Counted from the stretch's first letter, positions 9,684-18,037 are shown. The stretch: 55,541 bases of DNA from Gemmatimonadaceae bacterium (GCA_025362035.1 JANYIN010000064.1:1-55541); one strand, 5' to 3'. Notes: generated by a model from the letters alone, not told the origin. Made by a program: numbers and translations.

Positions 9684-11968
9684 CAGTAGGCCTGACCGAT
9701 CGACAGGTGCACGGTGAAGCGATCGAGCGCGCTCCGGAATCCGTTGCTCGCCGTGATCGGGGAGTAGTGCCGCGCAATCTCGAGCGGGACCAACTCACGC
9801 GTGCCGTTCCTCACGATTTCGGTCACGACCGCGAGATCTTCCGCTCGAGACGGATTGAATCCGAAGTCCACGCGAATCGGGCCGACGGATGACAGATAGC
9901 GAAGCCCGAATCCCGGGGTGATCGCCCACGTGCCGTGTACGAGATTCGCCAGGGTTCGGACGTTGCCCAGCGGCTCGATGGCGCGCTCACCAACGGCCGC
10001 ACCGTCGAGGAAGACGGCCGCGGCGAGATTGGACAGAATCGGCAACGGGAACCGGTATTCGACGCTTCCCTCCAACAGCGACGTGCCACCGAGCGGGCGC
10101 GGCGTGAACTTGTCGTCACCCGCGGCAAGTTTCGGATTGAGCGTGTCAGTGATGAAGTTCGGGTCGCACAATTTGATCGCATCGGAGGTCACGTCACACG
10201 GCGCGCCGGAGGCCGTATGCGAGTGCGCCAGAAACGCCGGGGGGAGCGTGAGTATTCGGGGCCCGAGCTGGTTCTCGCTGTACCCGCGCACCGATTGCGA
10301 TCCACCGGCGTAGAAGCGTTTGCGCGGATGGAGGATGGCTTCGCCGAGCGTGCCGCCTCCCTGAAGGGCCTGGACGGCTCCCAGGCGGAGATGCGCGGCG
10401 AGGACCGCACCGCGCTGACCAAAGCGGGTGTACGCGGTCCCCTCGGTGTACGCGCGATTGTACCGATAGTCGGACACGGTCAACGAGGACGCGTGCTCCA
10501 GTGCGGCGCGGAACGTATACCCGGTGGTCGGAGCGAGCGGTTGATCGGTGCGGTCCACGTGGTACTGCAGCACGAGCGGCGAAAGCCGCTGATGCGATCG
10601 GAGTGCGCTGACGGTGGTCGTGTCACAGACGCCGAAGTTGACGCAGAAGTAGGGGCCTCCGGCCTCCACCCGTGTCACCTCGAAGTGATAAGAGAGACTC
10701 AACGGCGCGTGAAACCCGATCGAGCGGGAATACGTGAGGTCGCCGCCGTAGCCGCGGTCGATCACCACCGCCGGCACGGAGCGACGCTGCGCGAACGCCC
10801 CCACCGAGAGGGCATTGCGGGCTCGTTGCAGAAACGAGGGCTGCGTGAGAGAGATGCTCGTTTGCCACGTGGGCGCGAGGAAGTCAGCGGGATCCCCGGT
10901 GATCGAGGAATCCAAGGGCTGACGGATGAAGAGGGTGTTGCCGTTCAGCGAGCGGGCCAGCAGGTTGCCCACTGTTGCCGATACGTCGAGCCGCCGCGCG
11001 CCGCCGAGGAAATTGTAGTTCGTGAAGCGTCCCTCGGTCTGGACGAAGTCTACGGTGTTGAAGCCCAGACTCGTTCGTGCCTCGTGCAGGGGTGCTTCGC
11101 GCAACAACACACTTACGGTCTTGGCACTGTCGAACGTCTGCGGGACGTCGAGCACCGCCAACTTGAAGAGATTCGACTCGTAGAGATTGCGCTGGCTCTC
11201 GATGACGGCGCTGCGACGGTAGAGATCCCCGGGGCGAAAGCCGAGCGAGTTGAGCACCGTCTGCGTCGTGATCGCCTCGTTGCCGGCAATGACGATGTCG
11301 CCCACGGTGGTAACGTGGTTGGGTACGAGGCTGATCTGGACGCGTGCCGTGTGCGCCGCGTGATCGCTGATGGTGGACGTGTCGACCAGGGCGTCCGCAT
11401 AGCCCTTCTCCCACAGTTCGTTTTGGAACAGGATCCGGGTCGAGTCGAGTTCGAACAGGTCCAGCGGACTGCCCGGCTTGAGTAGCGTCAGCCTGCTGAC
11501 GCGCTTCGCCGAGAACATCGTCGTATCGTACGCCACGGAGACGTTCGTCACGATGGTGGGCGGGCCTTCCTTCACCACGAACGTGACGGCGACTTCGTCG
11601 TCGCTCAGCTTCGTGACGGTCGTGTCGACCTGCGCGTCGCGAAACCCCTCCCGGTAGTAGAACACTCGTACCCGAAGGACATCGCGCTGAAGTTCCTGAC
11701 GGTTGAGGTAGCGCTTTTGTACAAAGCTGCTGAAGCTGGTGAACTTGCAGACGAGCGTCAGAACCACGCTCTTGCACGTGGTGGGCTCGGTGTAGATGCT
11801 GCGGCGGAGCTCCGCCAGGTCCACGGCCTTCGACGTGCCGGCGAAGTCCACCCGCAAGACCTCGGGAGCGGACACGGTATGAGGCTTCTGGGCGGGAAGC
11901 CCGGACGTGGCAAAGGCGCTCGCCAGTACGACGAGCGCTAGTCGCCCGAGTCGGCGAATCGGGTGCAT
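9683..11968 (-). CDS. tamA: Omp85-family outer membrane assembly protein (TamA/BamA type)
   Basis: A 761-residue protein with a Sec signal peptide (RLALVVLASAFATSGLPAQ), about three POTRA domains (roughly residues 35-280, e.g. YYREGFRDAQVDTTV and GDIVIAGNEAITTQTVLNSLGF) and a C-terminal 16-strand barrel (residues ~290-761). The barrel region includes the expected RFYAGGSQSVRGY segment before the L6 loop and ends in a DRFTVHLSIGQAY strand with a terminal aromatic. Three POTRAs and tight coupling to tamB favour TamA over BamA. BamA normally has five POTRAs and lies near skp/lpxD. The first POTRA contains a CKSVVLTLVC cysteine pair that could form a periplasmic disulfide. It is 50 bases downstream of rho on the same strand. 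Confidence 0.9.
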   Translation of the reverse strand: MHPIRRLGRLALVVLASAFATSGLPAQKPHTVSAPEVLRVDFAGTSKAVDLAELRRSIYTEPTTCKSVVLTLVCKFTSFSSFVQKRYLNRQELQRDVLRVRVFYYREGFRDAQVDTTVTKLSDDEVAVTFVVKEGPPTIVTNVSVAYDTTMFSAKRVSRLTLLKPGSPLDLFELDSTRILFQNELWEKGYADALVDTSTISDHAAHTARVQISLVPNHVTTVGDIVIAGNEAITTQTVLNSLGFRPGDLYRRSAVIESQRNLYESNLFKLAVLDVPQTFDSAKTVSVLLREAPLHEARTSLGFNTVDFVQTEGRFTNYNFLGGARRLDVSATVGNLLARSLNGNTLFIRQPLDSSITGDPADFLAPTWQTSISLTQPSFLQRARNALSVGAFAQRRSVPAVVIDRGYGGDLTYSRSIGFHAPLSLSYHFEVTRVEAGGPYFCVNFGVCDTTTVSALRSHQRLSPLVLQYHVDRTDQPLAPTTGYTFRAALEHASSLTVSDYRYNRAYTEGTAYTRFGQRGAVLAAHLRLGAVQALQGGGTLGEAILHPRKRFYAGGSQSVRGYSENQLGPRILTLPPAFLAHSHTASGAPCDVTSDAIKLCDPNFITDTLNPKLAAGDDKFTPRPLGGTSLLEGSVEYRFPLPILSNLAAAVFLDGAAVGERAIEPLGNVRTLANLVHGTWAITPGFGLRYLSSVGPIRVDFGFNPSRAEDLAVVTEIVRNGTRELVPLEIARHYSPITASNGFRSALDRFTVHLSIGQAY

Positions 11969-12018
11969 GACGCTTTAGCTAGAGCAAGGGATGGGCCTCA
12001 CGGCAGATACCGCCCCGT

Positions 12019-13581
12019 TCACAGCCCTTCCAGCAAGGCGTCGTTGTTCGGCGTGTTGGCGATGCGCTTGATGAGCCACTCCATTCCGGACTGCGGCGGC
12101 ATCTGCCCCAGGCCGCGCCGCAGCGTGTAGACGTGCTCGAGTTGATCGGGGCGGAACAGCTTTTCCTCCCGACGCGTAGCGCTGGTCGCGATGTCGATGG
12201 CCGGATAAATCCGCTTTTCGGCGAGCGAGCGATCCAGCTTGATCTCGCAGTTGCCCGTGCCCTTGAACTCCTCGAAGATGATGTCGTCCATTCGCGAGCC
12301 GGTCTCGACCAACGCGGTGGCGATAATCGTGAGCGATCCCCCACCGGAGTTCGCGGCCACGGACCGCGCCGAGCCAAAGAACGCCTTCGGCTTGGCCATC
12401 GCCTGGGCATCGAGCCCCCCGGACATCGTTCGGCCCGTACCGCGCTCGGCTGTATTGTGCGCGCGAGCCATGCGAGTCAACGAGTCCAGGACAATGATCA
12501 CGTCCTTGCCCATCTCCACAAGGCGGCGCGAGCGCTCCAGCACCATCTCCGTTACTTCGACATGGCGCGCGGCAGGTTGATCGAAGCTGGACGCGATCAC
12601 CTCGCCGACCTCCCACGAAATCGCTTCGCTCACCTCCTCGGGCCGCTCGTCCACCAGGAGAATCAGCAGAGTCGCCGCTGAATGATTGGCGACGATGCCT
12701 TCCGTGATCGCGTGCAGAAGAGTGGTCTTGCCAGCGCGGGCCGGTGCGACGATGAGGGCACGCTGGCCATACCCGATCGGCGCGATCAGATCGATGGCCC
12801 GCCTGGTCAGCTCATTATTGCCGGGTTTTGCGGGCGCTCCGGTTTCCAGTGAGAGCTTCCGTTCCGGATACGTCGCGATGAGCGTGTTGAATTCGGGCCG
12901 GCGGGCGGCCACCGCCGGATCCTCGCCATTGATCGACGTGATTTCAATCAGCGCGAGGCGGCCGCGCGGATCGCGGCCCGTGGTCCCGCGTACTTCGTCG
13001 CTCTTCCGGAGCGCGAACTGTCGGGCAACATGGGGCGGCACATAGGCATCCCCGGCATCCGCGAGGTAACTGAACTGTGGTCGGCGAATGAAGCCGCCGT
13101 CGCGCGACGGATCGAACCAGCCGGTGGTCTCTCCTGTTGGAATCAGCACGACCGGACCCGGAGGAGCACCACCGCCAACCGGTCGGTCGCTGGGAGGCTG
13201 CGAGGCGTCCCGACGTCCACGACCGCGATTTCGACGACCGCGTCGGGAAACCTGCCCTGGTTCTCTGGGGTGGCCGGGTCCGCCGAACTCCGGCCGTAGC
13301 CGGTCCCCGCCCGTAGTTGGAGAGGAGGCGCCCACGCCGTTGCTCTCCGCCGACCCCGCATCGACTCTCGCGATCATGGTCTCGTCTGCTGGAGCGCTTT
13401 CCGAGGTAGCCGGCTGTCGCTCCACGGGCGACTCGGCCTCGGGACTTCGTTCGGGTGGCTCCGAGTTGTTCTCGGCGGAACTTTCGCGATATGGGTTGTC
13501 CTCACCACCGTTCTCGATTGGAGGACGATTGTTCGGACGGGGTCCGCGGCCTCGACGTGGGGGACGCCGGCGTTCGTTCAT
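12019..13581 (-). CDS. rho: Transcription termination factor Rho with long disordered N-terminal extension
   Basis: RNA-dependent hexameric ATPase that terminates transcription. The core is complete. A cold-shock-type RNA-binding domain spans ~residues 153-235 (TTGWFDPSRDGGFIRRP, then DAYVPPHVARQFALRKSDEVRG). The P-loop is PARAGKTT (280-287), and Walker B follows in LLILLVDERPEEVSE and VIIVLDSLTRMARA. The R-loop region is GSRMDDIIFEEFKGTGNCEI. The usual SAP-like Rho_N fold is not recognisable. Instead residues 1-~145 are Arg/Pro/Gly/Ser/Glu-rich and probably disordered, with RGRGPRP and RRGRRNRGRGRR patches. Such extensions are known in high-GC phyla. Total length is 520 residues against ~420 in E. 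coli. No strong ribosome site is seen upstream. Confidence 0.97.
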   Translation of the reverse strand: MNERRRPPRRGRGPRPNNRPPIENGGEDNPYRESSAENNSEPPERSPEAESPVERQPATSESAPADETMIARVDAGSAESNGVGASSPTTGGDRLRPEFGGPGHPREPGQVSRRGRRNRGRGRRDASQPPSDRPVGGGAPPGPVVLIPTGETTGWFDPSRDGGFIRRPQFSYLADAGDAYVPPHVARQFALRKSDEVRGTTGRDPRGRLALIEITSINGEDPAVAARRPEFNTLIATYPERKLSLETGAPAKPGNNELTRRAIDLIAPIGYGQRALIVAPARAGKTTLLHAITEGIVANHSAATLLILLVDERPEEVSEAISWEVGEVIASSFDQPAARHVEVTEMVLERSRRLVEMGKDVIIVLDSLTRMARAHNTAERGTGRTMSGGLDAQAMAKPKAFFGSARSVAANSGGGSLTIIATALVETGSRMDDIIFEEFKGTGNCEIKLDRSLAEKRIYPAIDIATSATRREEKLFRPDQLEHVYTLRRGLGQMPPQSGMEWLIKRIANTPNNDALLEGL

Positions 13582-14045
13582 GCAGCTATGTCGGTCAGGG
13601 TGAATTGCTCACGAAACACGCCTGGCGTGCCCGCGTCCTGCTTCAGCGATGGTACCGTCGCGTTTGTGCTGGCAATGCAAGCCACACGGGGGGCCGAGCG
13701 GCGCGAAGGCCACGCGGATCACACACTGTGACTGATTGTTACGACGCGACTCGGTGCTTTGCCTCGTACGTCTGCCGGCGCGGAACTTTCACGCGGGGCC
13801 AGACGGTGATCCTACCATGGCGCGACGCTTCACTTCGCCTCGTGTACCCGTCAAAGACGAGCCACTGACATTGCCGCGGGACATTGCTCTGACAGTCGGA
13901 CGCGAAACGCGATCGGACCACCGGACGGTACGAGTATCGCCACCGCGCCCGATTCGCGCAACCCTCAACTCAACTGTGCGAACTTCGTGCCCGCCTGGTT
14001 CCTCGAGAGACTGTACCGGAAAAAGCCTGGGCGCAGACTGCCGAG
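13582..14045. other. 464-base non-coding gap upstream of rho
   Basis: No frame in this stretch has a convincing start, a ribosome site or protein-like composition. It separates two minus-strand genes, so it presumably holds the rho promoter and a long leader. In E. coli the rho leader mediates autogenous attenuation; that this stretch does the same is inference. I found only a TAGGAT-like -10 (minus, 13809-13814) without a matching -35, too weak to call. Confidence 0.5.
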
Positions 14046-14519
14046 CTAGATGTTTGGCGTCGGCCCTTCGGTGACGCTGAGACGGCGCGACAAACTGACC
14101 AGGCGCCGAGCCAGCTCGAGGATCCGCCGAACCGCGGCACGCTGGTCTTCGCCCATGGGATCGAGTTCCAGTAGCTGTGCCTCAGCAAGCAACGCCGTGA
14201 GCGGGTTGTTGAATGCGTGCTGCAGCGTCCGGGCCGACTCGCCCAGCGCGATCTGCGCGCGCGCGCGCGCCAATTCCCGCGCGGCGACTTCGTCGCTGCT
14301 GTTATATCGCGATGTGGGCGCCGGCGCCGGCGCCTCGGTCTTGGCCTGCCGCCGCTCCGAAATCAGGGCACCGAGCAGCTGATCGGGGTCATAGCCGGGA
14401 AGCAGTTGCGCGAGGAGATCGCGCGCGAACACGCGTTCCGGCGACGACTCGGCGCCACGGGGCGCATTCGCCTCCGAGGCGGACCCATCATCGTCAGGGC
14501 GCGTGTAGCTTTCATCCAT
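14046..14519 (-). CDS. Stand-alone HisKA (phosphoacceptor/dimerisation) domain protein
   Basis: A 157-residue soluble protein. Residues ~75-150 look like a histidine-kinase dimerisation domain, with the H-box HAFNNPLTALLAEAQLLE and His101 as candidate phosphoacceptor, followed by a second helix (AAVRRILELARRLVSLSRRL). There is no ATP-binding HATPase domain after it: the protein ends 56 residues beyond the His, and no N or G box is coded nearby in frame. The N-terminal ~75 residues are polar and probably disordered. A response regulator lies 0.6 kb away on the same strand. It could be a phosphotransfer protein or an adaptor. The start overlaps the divergent gene at a shared CATG. On its own strand GGGAGAAGAG lies just upstream of ATG. 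Confidence 0.75.
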   Translation of the reverse strand: MDESYTRPDDDGSASEANAPRGAESSPERVFARDLLAQLLPGYDPDQLLGALISERRQAKTEAPAPAPTSRYNSSDEVAARELARARAQIALGESARTLQHAFNNPLTALLAEAQLLELDPMGEDQRAAVRRILELARRLVSLSRRLSVTEGPTPNI

Positions 14520-15111
14520 GGTCTCTTCTCCCGCAAATTTGAGCGCCGCCTTCGCGGCCGCCGTGCAAGATTATCGGCAACAGGGTGACATCGCTGCATT
14601 GCTTGAGTGCATGAAGGCGCTGTCCATCGCAGAGGATCCCGAGGCGCTCATTTCGGCATCCGCGCCATATCACGAACTTCCGGAAGTGGTCATCCCGGTC
14701 TACGAACGGGTAGTCAATGCGCGCCCAGACGACGCGCAGTCCATGGTAATTCTTGCGAACGCATACTGGCTGACGGGGCGCGGATCCGACGTCGTGGGAC
14801 GCCTTGCCGCGCGCGCGATGGCCGCCGACGCGGAGAATCGGGGTGCATGGCATCTGTGGGCACTGAGTGAGTCCGATCCGCGAGCGCGCACGGAACGCTG
14901 GCAACGAGTCGTCAGAAAATTTCCAGCGGACCAGCTGGCGCGGGCCGCGCTCGCGGACAACGCAGCCAGCCTCGCCGGTGCCGAACATGACCCCCTTGCG
15001 CTCGATCTGGCGGTACAGACCTACGAAAGTCTCTGGGCGGAGGCAAGTCGGGACGAGGAGCGTCGCGCCCTTGAGGAAACGATCGCCAAGCTGAAAGGGT
15101 GGTCACTGTGA
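14518..15111 (+). CDS. TPR-like soluble protein
   Basis: A 197-residue, all-helical, Ala-rich protein. The central part (PEVVIPVYERVVNARPDDAQSM through AILANAYWLTGRG-like repeats to ENRGAWHLWALSESDP) shows the W/L/G/Y/A/P periodicity of tetratricopeptide repeats. No signal peptide or catalytic motif is visible. Its ATG sits in the same CATG as the start of the divergent HisKA gene, so both upstream regions lie inside the opposite coding sequence. I see no Shine-Dalgarno for this start, and an ATG at 14610 is a possible shorter alternative. The context with HisKA and receiver proteins suggests a signalling or scaffolding role, but that is inference. Confidence 0.75.
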   Translation: MVSSPANLSAAFAAAVQDYRQQGDIAALLECMKALSIAEDPEALISASAPYHELPEVVIPVYERVVNARPDDAQSMVILANAYWLTGRGSDVVGRLAARAMAADAENRGAWHLWALSESDPRARTERWQRVVRKFPADQLARAALADNAASLAGAEHDPLALDLAVQTYESLWAEASRDEERRALEETIAKLKGWSL

Positions 15112-15142
15112 CGGCGTACCGCGTCGGCGCCACACCGACTGC

Positions 15143-15616
15143 TCAAGCGCTCTGACCCTGCGCACCCAACCCGTGATGCGGCGCGAGCCCTTCAACGGCG
15201 GAAATCAGCTCGCGCAGTTCGAACGGCTTCCGTATCGACGGGCATCTGCACGACACGATGAGCTTGTACGCGCGCTCCGAAATGTCGCCTGTCATGAACA
15301 GCGTCTGGCGGCGGAGATGCGGGTGAGTGGCTGCGGCCAGTTCAAAGACGATGTCGCCTCGCGTGTCAGGAATGCGCAGGTCGATGACGAGCACGTCCAC
15401 GTGCTCGCGAGCCATCAACGCCAGCGCGCTGTCGCCCGAATGCGCCGTGAGCGCGTCGAATCCGGCACGCGTCAGGGCAATCGACAGCGCACGGCATATC
15501 GCCGGCTCGTCATCTACGACCAGCACTCGTACCCGCGGTTGCAGCATCCCGTCCTCGGACTCGCTCATTTGCCCCTGGTCCCACGTTGCCGAGCGTCTTC
15601 GCTCCAGCCGCTTCAT
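15143..15616 (-). CDS. Single-domain response regulator
   Basis: A CheY-like receiver of about 125 residues with a short N-terminal lead. All phosphorylation residues are present: acidic pair D35-D36 (VVDDEP), phosphoacceptor D79 (VLVIDLRIPD), T109 (FMTGD) and K130 (RKPF). No output domain follows, so it must act by protein contact or as a phosphorelay intermediate. The first 16-23 residues may not be translated: ATG codons for MSESEDG and MLQPRV are alternative starts. The start given here makes an ATGA overlap with the stop of the upstream AraC-type gene and so implies coupling. The orphan HisKA protein at 14046-14519 is the nearest candidate partner. Confidence 0.92.
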   Translation of the reverse strand: MKRLERRRSATWDQGQMSESEDGMLQPRVRVLVVDDEPAICRALSIALTRAGFDALTAHSGDSALALMAREHVDVLVIDLRIPDTRGDIVFELAAATHPHLRRQTLFMTGDISERAYKLIVSCRCPSIRKPFELRELISAVEGLAPHHGLGAQGQSA

Positions 15617-16485
15617 TCAGGTTCTCCCACCACGTCTTCGTCCAGATCCCCCCGCCGCAAGTAGTCGGCAAGAAGCCGGACGAACAACTCCGGCGACACG
15701 TCCCGCCGAATTTCCTTCCCGGTTCTGCCGGTCCATTGGTGTAGCAGATCGCTCAAGGTGTCCGGGCTGGCATATCCGAGCTTGACCGCGATCTCCTTCA
15801 AGCGACTCTCTGGTGCCTTCAACAGCGTGAACGCCTTCAGCAATCGCGCGCACACGATCAGTGGCCGCGGCTGCAGCCCGAACGGCGCCATGTGCCGGTA
15901 CAGCGACCGCGGAGCCATTCCTGCCCGGCGCGCCAGTTCCTGACTGTTCTTCACCCGGGCGGGAGTGCGAAACAGCTGCTCGATTGCCCGGGACACCACG
16001 ACGGGCAACGCCCGCAAGGGTGTCGCCAATTCCAGCAACATCAACTCGGCCAACGGGTGAACCGGGATCCGCTCGATCAGGTCGAGAAACCGGCCCGGCT
16101 CGTCATCAAACCGATTCAACACCACGTGGTGCACCCCTAGACGAGCCAGCCGCAGCACAAGTCTCATCGAGGTCGGCGCCATGCTGGTATAGACGATGAC
16201 GGGCAGCGTCGGATGTCGGGCGATGATCTCCTCGATGGACTCGGCGAGCTCTCCATCGCGCACCGCCGGATCGACGATCAGCAGATCTGCAGGTAGCGAG
16301 CGAAGCAGGGATTGAAGATCGGCCGGCTCCGCCGCGGCGTGCAGGGAATGCGAATCCCCGAGCACGATGCGCAGGTGGGCGAGCAGGGGACGGGGAAGCA
16401 AGGCAACGACGAGCAAAGCGGGGCAGCGTGAGGATTTGGCACAAAAACCCGTGTTTTGGTCTGAAAATGCCGGTTTACGCAACAC
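15613..16485 (-). CDS. AraC-family regulator with atypical receiver-like N-terminal domain
   Basis: The C-terminal ~100 residues form an AraC/XylS double helix-turn-helix: NSQELARRAGMAPRSLYRHM, then RLKEIAVKLGYASPDTLSDL and the closing QWTGRTGKEIRR. Residues ~35-145 look like a receiver fold. The candidate phospho-Asp is kept (LLIVDPAVRDGE), and so is the Thr/Ser strand (VIVYTSMAP). The acidic pair is reduced to GD, and the expected K-P strand reads VVLNRFDDEP without Lys. It may therefore be phosphorylation-independent. The start is uncertain: the GTG at 16485 adds ~35 residues of odd composition before LRIVLGD. Its stop overlaps the start of the single-domain response regulator, so the two are probably co-transcribed. 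Targets are unknown. Confidence 0.85.
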   Translation of the reverse strand: MLRKPAFSDQNTGFCAKSSRCPALLVVALLPRPLLAHLRIVLGDSHSLHAAAEPADLQSLLRSLPADLLIVDPAVRDGELAESIEEIIARHPTLPVIVYTSMAPTSMRLVLRLARLGVHHVVLNRFDDEPGRFLDLIERIPVHPLAELMLLELATPLRALPVVVSRAIEQLFRTPARVKNSQELARRAGMAPRSLYRHMAPFGLQPRPLIVCARLLKAFTLLKAPESRLKEIAVKLGYASPDTLSDLLHQWTGRTGKEIRRDVSPELFVRLLADYLRRGDLDEDVVGEPE

Positions 16486-16508
16486 GCCGCGACCCTACGT
16501 TCGGCTCA

Positions 16509-16525
16509 GGGCTCGTGAAGAGCCC
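16509..16525 (+). promoter_or_regulatory. Leader hairpin upstream of the 42-residue lipoprotein gene
   Basis: Perfect arms GGGCTC and GAGCCC around the 5-base loop GTGAA. It ends 24 bases before the ATG at 16550 and just upstream of the ribosome site TCAGGAG. It could protect the short message or modulate translation. A TTGGCA box at 16436-16441 resembles a -35, but no acceptable -10 follows. Confidence 0.4.
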
Positions 16526-16549
16526 CCAACCTCACCTCAGGAGTCGTCC

Positions 16550-16678
16550 ATGTCCCGTCGCCAGATCTCACTCATTGTTGTTTCGGTCGCCTCCTTGGTT
16601 CTGACGGCTTGCGGTACTTCCACGACTGCGCCTCAGCATAACGACGCGCCGATCGTCACGGTCGGTTCTGGCGGCTGA
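16550..16678 (+). CDS. Very small lipoprotein (42 residues)
   Basis: A complete short gene with ATG, the ribosome site TCAGGAG nine bases upstream, and a TGA stop. The protein starts MSRRQISLIVVSVASLV and continues LTACG: a positively charged N-region, a hydrophobic core and a clear lipobox L-T-A-C. Cleavage at the Cys would leave a 22-residue lipidated peptide (CGTSTTAPQHNDAP, then IVTVGSGG). The Thr/Ala/Pro linker just after the Cys also occurs in other lipoproteins of this window. It is divergent from the AraC-type gene and convergent with the TPR gene at 16711-18036. A processed lipopeptide signal or a membrane-anchored tag are possible roles; nothing in sequence proves one. Confidence 0.75.
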   Translation: MSRRQISLIVVSVASLVLTACGTSTTAPQHNDAPIVTVGSGG

Positions 16679-16679
16679 T

Positions 16680-16710
16680 TCGGCAGGCCGATGGCGACTG
16701 GCCTGACCGA
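16680..16710. terminator. Bidirectional hairpin between convergent genes
   Basis: Arms TCGGCAGGCC and GGCCTG-A-CCGA pair over ten bases with one bulged A, around a 10-base loop. It fills exactly the space between the stop of the small lipoprotein and the stop of the TPR gene. There is no T run on either side, so efficiency is uncertain. Confidence 0.5.
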
Positions 16711-18036
16711 TCAGATTGCTCCGGTCAGCTGTCGCATTTCCTTCAAATCCCGCGCGATATTTTCGACGTCGCGCGGAATGTCGAATGGCCGCGTCGGCGG
16801 ACGATCCGCACGCGCCGGCACGTTGTTGCTGAGCGCTGCCTCAGCCTCGAATATCAGCTGATTGAACGCGTGCTTTGACGCGGTTTCGTGCGCCTGCTCC
16901 AGCCATCCGCGGGCCGCGTCGACGTTTCCGAACAACTGATACCCCCGGCCCGCGTGCAGCGCGAACTGGGTGCGGAGGATCGGTGGCAGCGACGCATTCG
17001 AGAGTTGCTGCCGGTACCGCTCGAATTGAATTTCTGCGCCATCTTCCGCTGACAGCTCCATCAAGTTGATGGTGGCCGCCCAGCGCTGGTACTGCTCACG
17101 GGCGGTGGCGGCCAATATCAGGAACGCATCGCGTGCGGCGGATTTGACGCCAAGCATGTAGAACGATGCCGCGAGGTCATTCAGGATACGATCGCGCTCG
17201 GACTCGACAACGCTGTCCCGCATTGCGTCGTACGCGAGCCGAACGGCGACGTCGTACTGACCGCGCATTTGAGCGATGTGCGCGCGATCGTGCGTCGCCA
17301 TGGATCGCACTTCATGGCAATTGTGCTTTGCCGCCAGTTCGATCGTTTCGTCGAGCATCGCGTCTGCACGCGGGAGGTTGCCGCGGAGGACAACGATCTT
17401 CGCCTCGCCGATCCGGGCGCGCAATGTGCCGATCATGTCACCCGTGCGGTGCGCCAGTTCCGCAGCGATGCTGAATGACGACGTGGCATCAGTGAATTCG
17501 CCGAGTTCGCGAAGGCAGTGACCGCGACGCAGGAGGGCATTGACGGCGATTTCGCTGTCTTCGTCCGGGTGCACGTGCGCAATGACAGTGTCGTACACAT
17601 CGGCAGCCAGCGACCATTTCGCGTCCAGATCGAGAGACCTGGCGTACGCCATCAGTCGCGGTGCCACGGCGTGCATGTCACCGCCGCGAGAGTGGAGGAG
17701 CGAGTCAAGCACGCTCATGAGAATGGTCCGTGCCGGCATGCCCGCTGGCATTTCCTCGATGGCCGCTTCGACCGACCGCACACCCCATCCATCGGCGGCC
17801 ACGACCGCCGCTCCCTCCTCGATCCACGCATCGACGAGACGAAGAAGCACCAAGCCGGCACTTACCGAACGCCAGCCGGCATCACGCTCTTCGAGCGACG
17901 CCAATTCGGTGAAGAACGGCAGGTGCCGCAATTGCTGAGATGAATCAAACACCAGGTCTCTCCAGGGCTGCCAGTCGACTCCAGGCCTTCGGCGATCAGA
18001 CTCGACTCTCAGAATCGGTATCGGCGTGGATTCCAT
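16711..18036 (-). CDS. TPR-repeat protein of unknown function
   Basis: A soluble protein of 441 residues from ATG 18036 (MESTPIPILRVESDRR). Most of it is helical repeats with TPR spacing, e.g. AVNALLRRGHCLRELGEFTD, AELAHRTGDMIGTLRARIGE and AARGWLEQAHETASKHA. No helix-turn-helix, kinase or membrane segment is recognisable, so it resembles only the sensor half of TPR regulators such as MalT or RRNPP proteins. Frame continues upstream to 18135, but a promoter predicted at 18077-18106 places transcription start near 18070 and favours 18036. No Shine-Dalgarno precedes that ATG; the leader instead forms a hairpin that abuts it. It converges on the 42-residue lipoprotein gene. Confidence 0.85.
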   Translation of the reverse strand: MESTPIPILRVESDRRRPGVDWQPWRDLVFDSSQQLRHLPFFTELASLEERDAGWRSVSAGLVLLRLVDAWIEEGAAVVAADGWGVRSVEAAIEEMPAGMPARTILMSVLDSLLHSRGGDMHAVAPRLMAYARSLDLDAKWSLAADVYDTVIAHVHPDEDSEIAVNALLRRGHCLRELGEFTDATSSFSIAAELAHRTGDMIGTLRARIGEAKIVVLRGNLPRADAMLDETIELAAKHNCHEVRSMATHDRAHIAQMRGQYDVAVRLAYDAMRDSVVESERDRILNDLAASFYMLGVKSAARDAFLILAATAREQYQRWAATINLMELSAEDGAEIQFERYRQQLSNASLPPILRTQFALHAGRGYQLFGNVDAARGWLEQAHETASKHAFNQLIFEAEAALSNNVPARADRPPTRPFDIPRDVENIARDLKEMRQLTGAI

Positions 18037-18037
18037 C

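Noticed and set aside
9935-11485. Long open frame (516 codons) antisense to tamA
   Set aside because: Same reason; tamA is supported by POTRA and barrel features across the whole stretch.
9683-11968. Omp85 gene as housekeeping bamA
   Set aside because: About three POTRA domains and coupling to tamB favour TamA; bamA should be elsewhere. The distinction is not absolute.
13736-14074. Possible 112-residue gene in the gap upstream of rho
   Set aside because: No ribosome site, no protein-like pattern, overlaps the 3' end of the HisKA gene.
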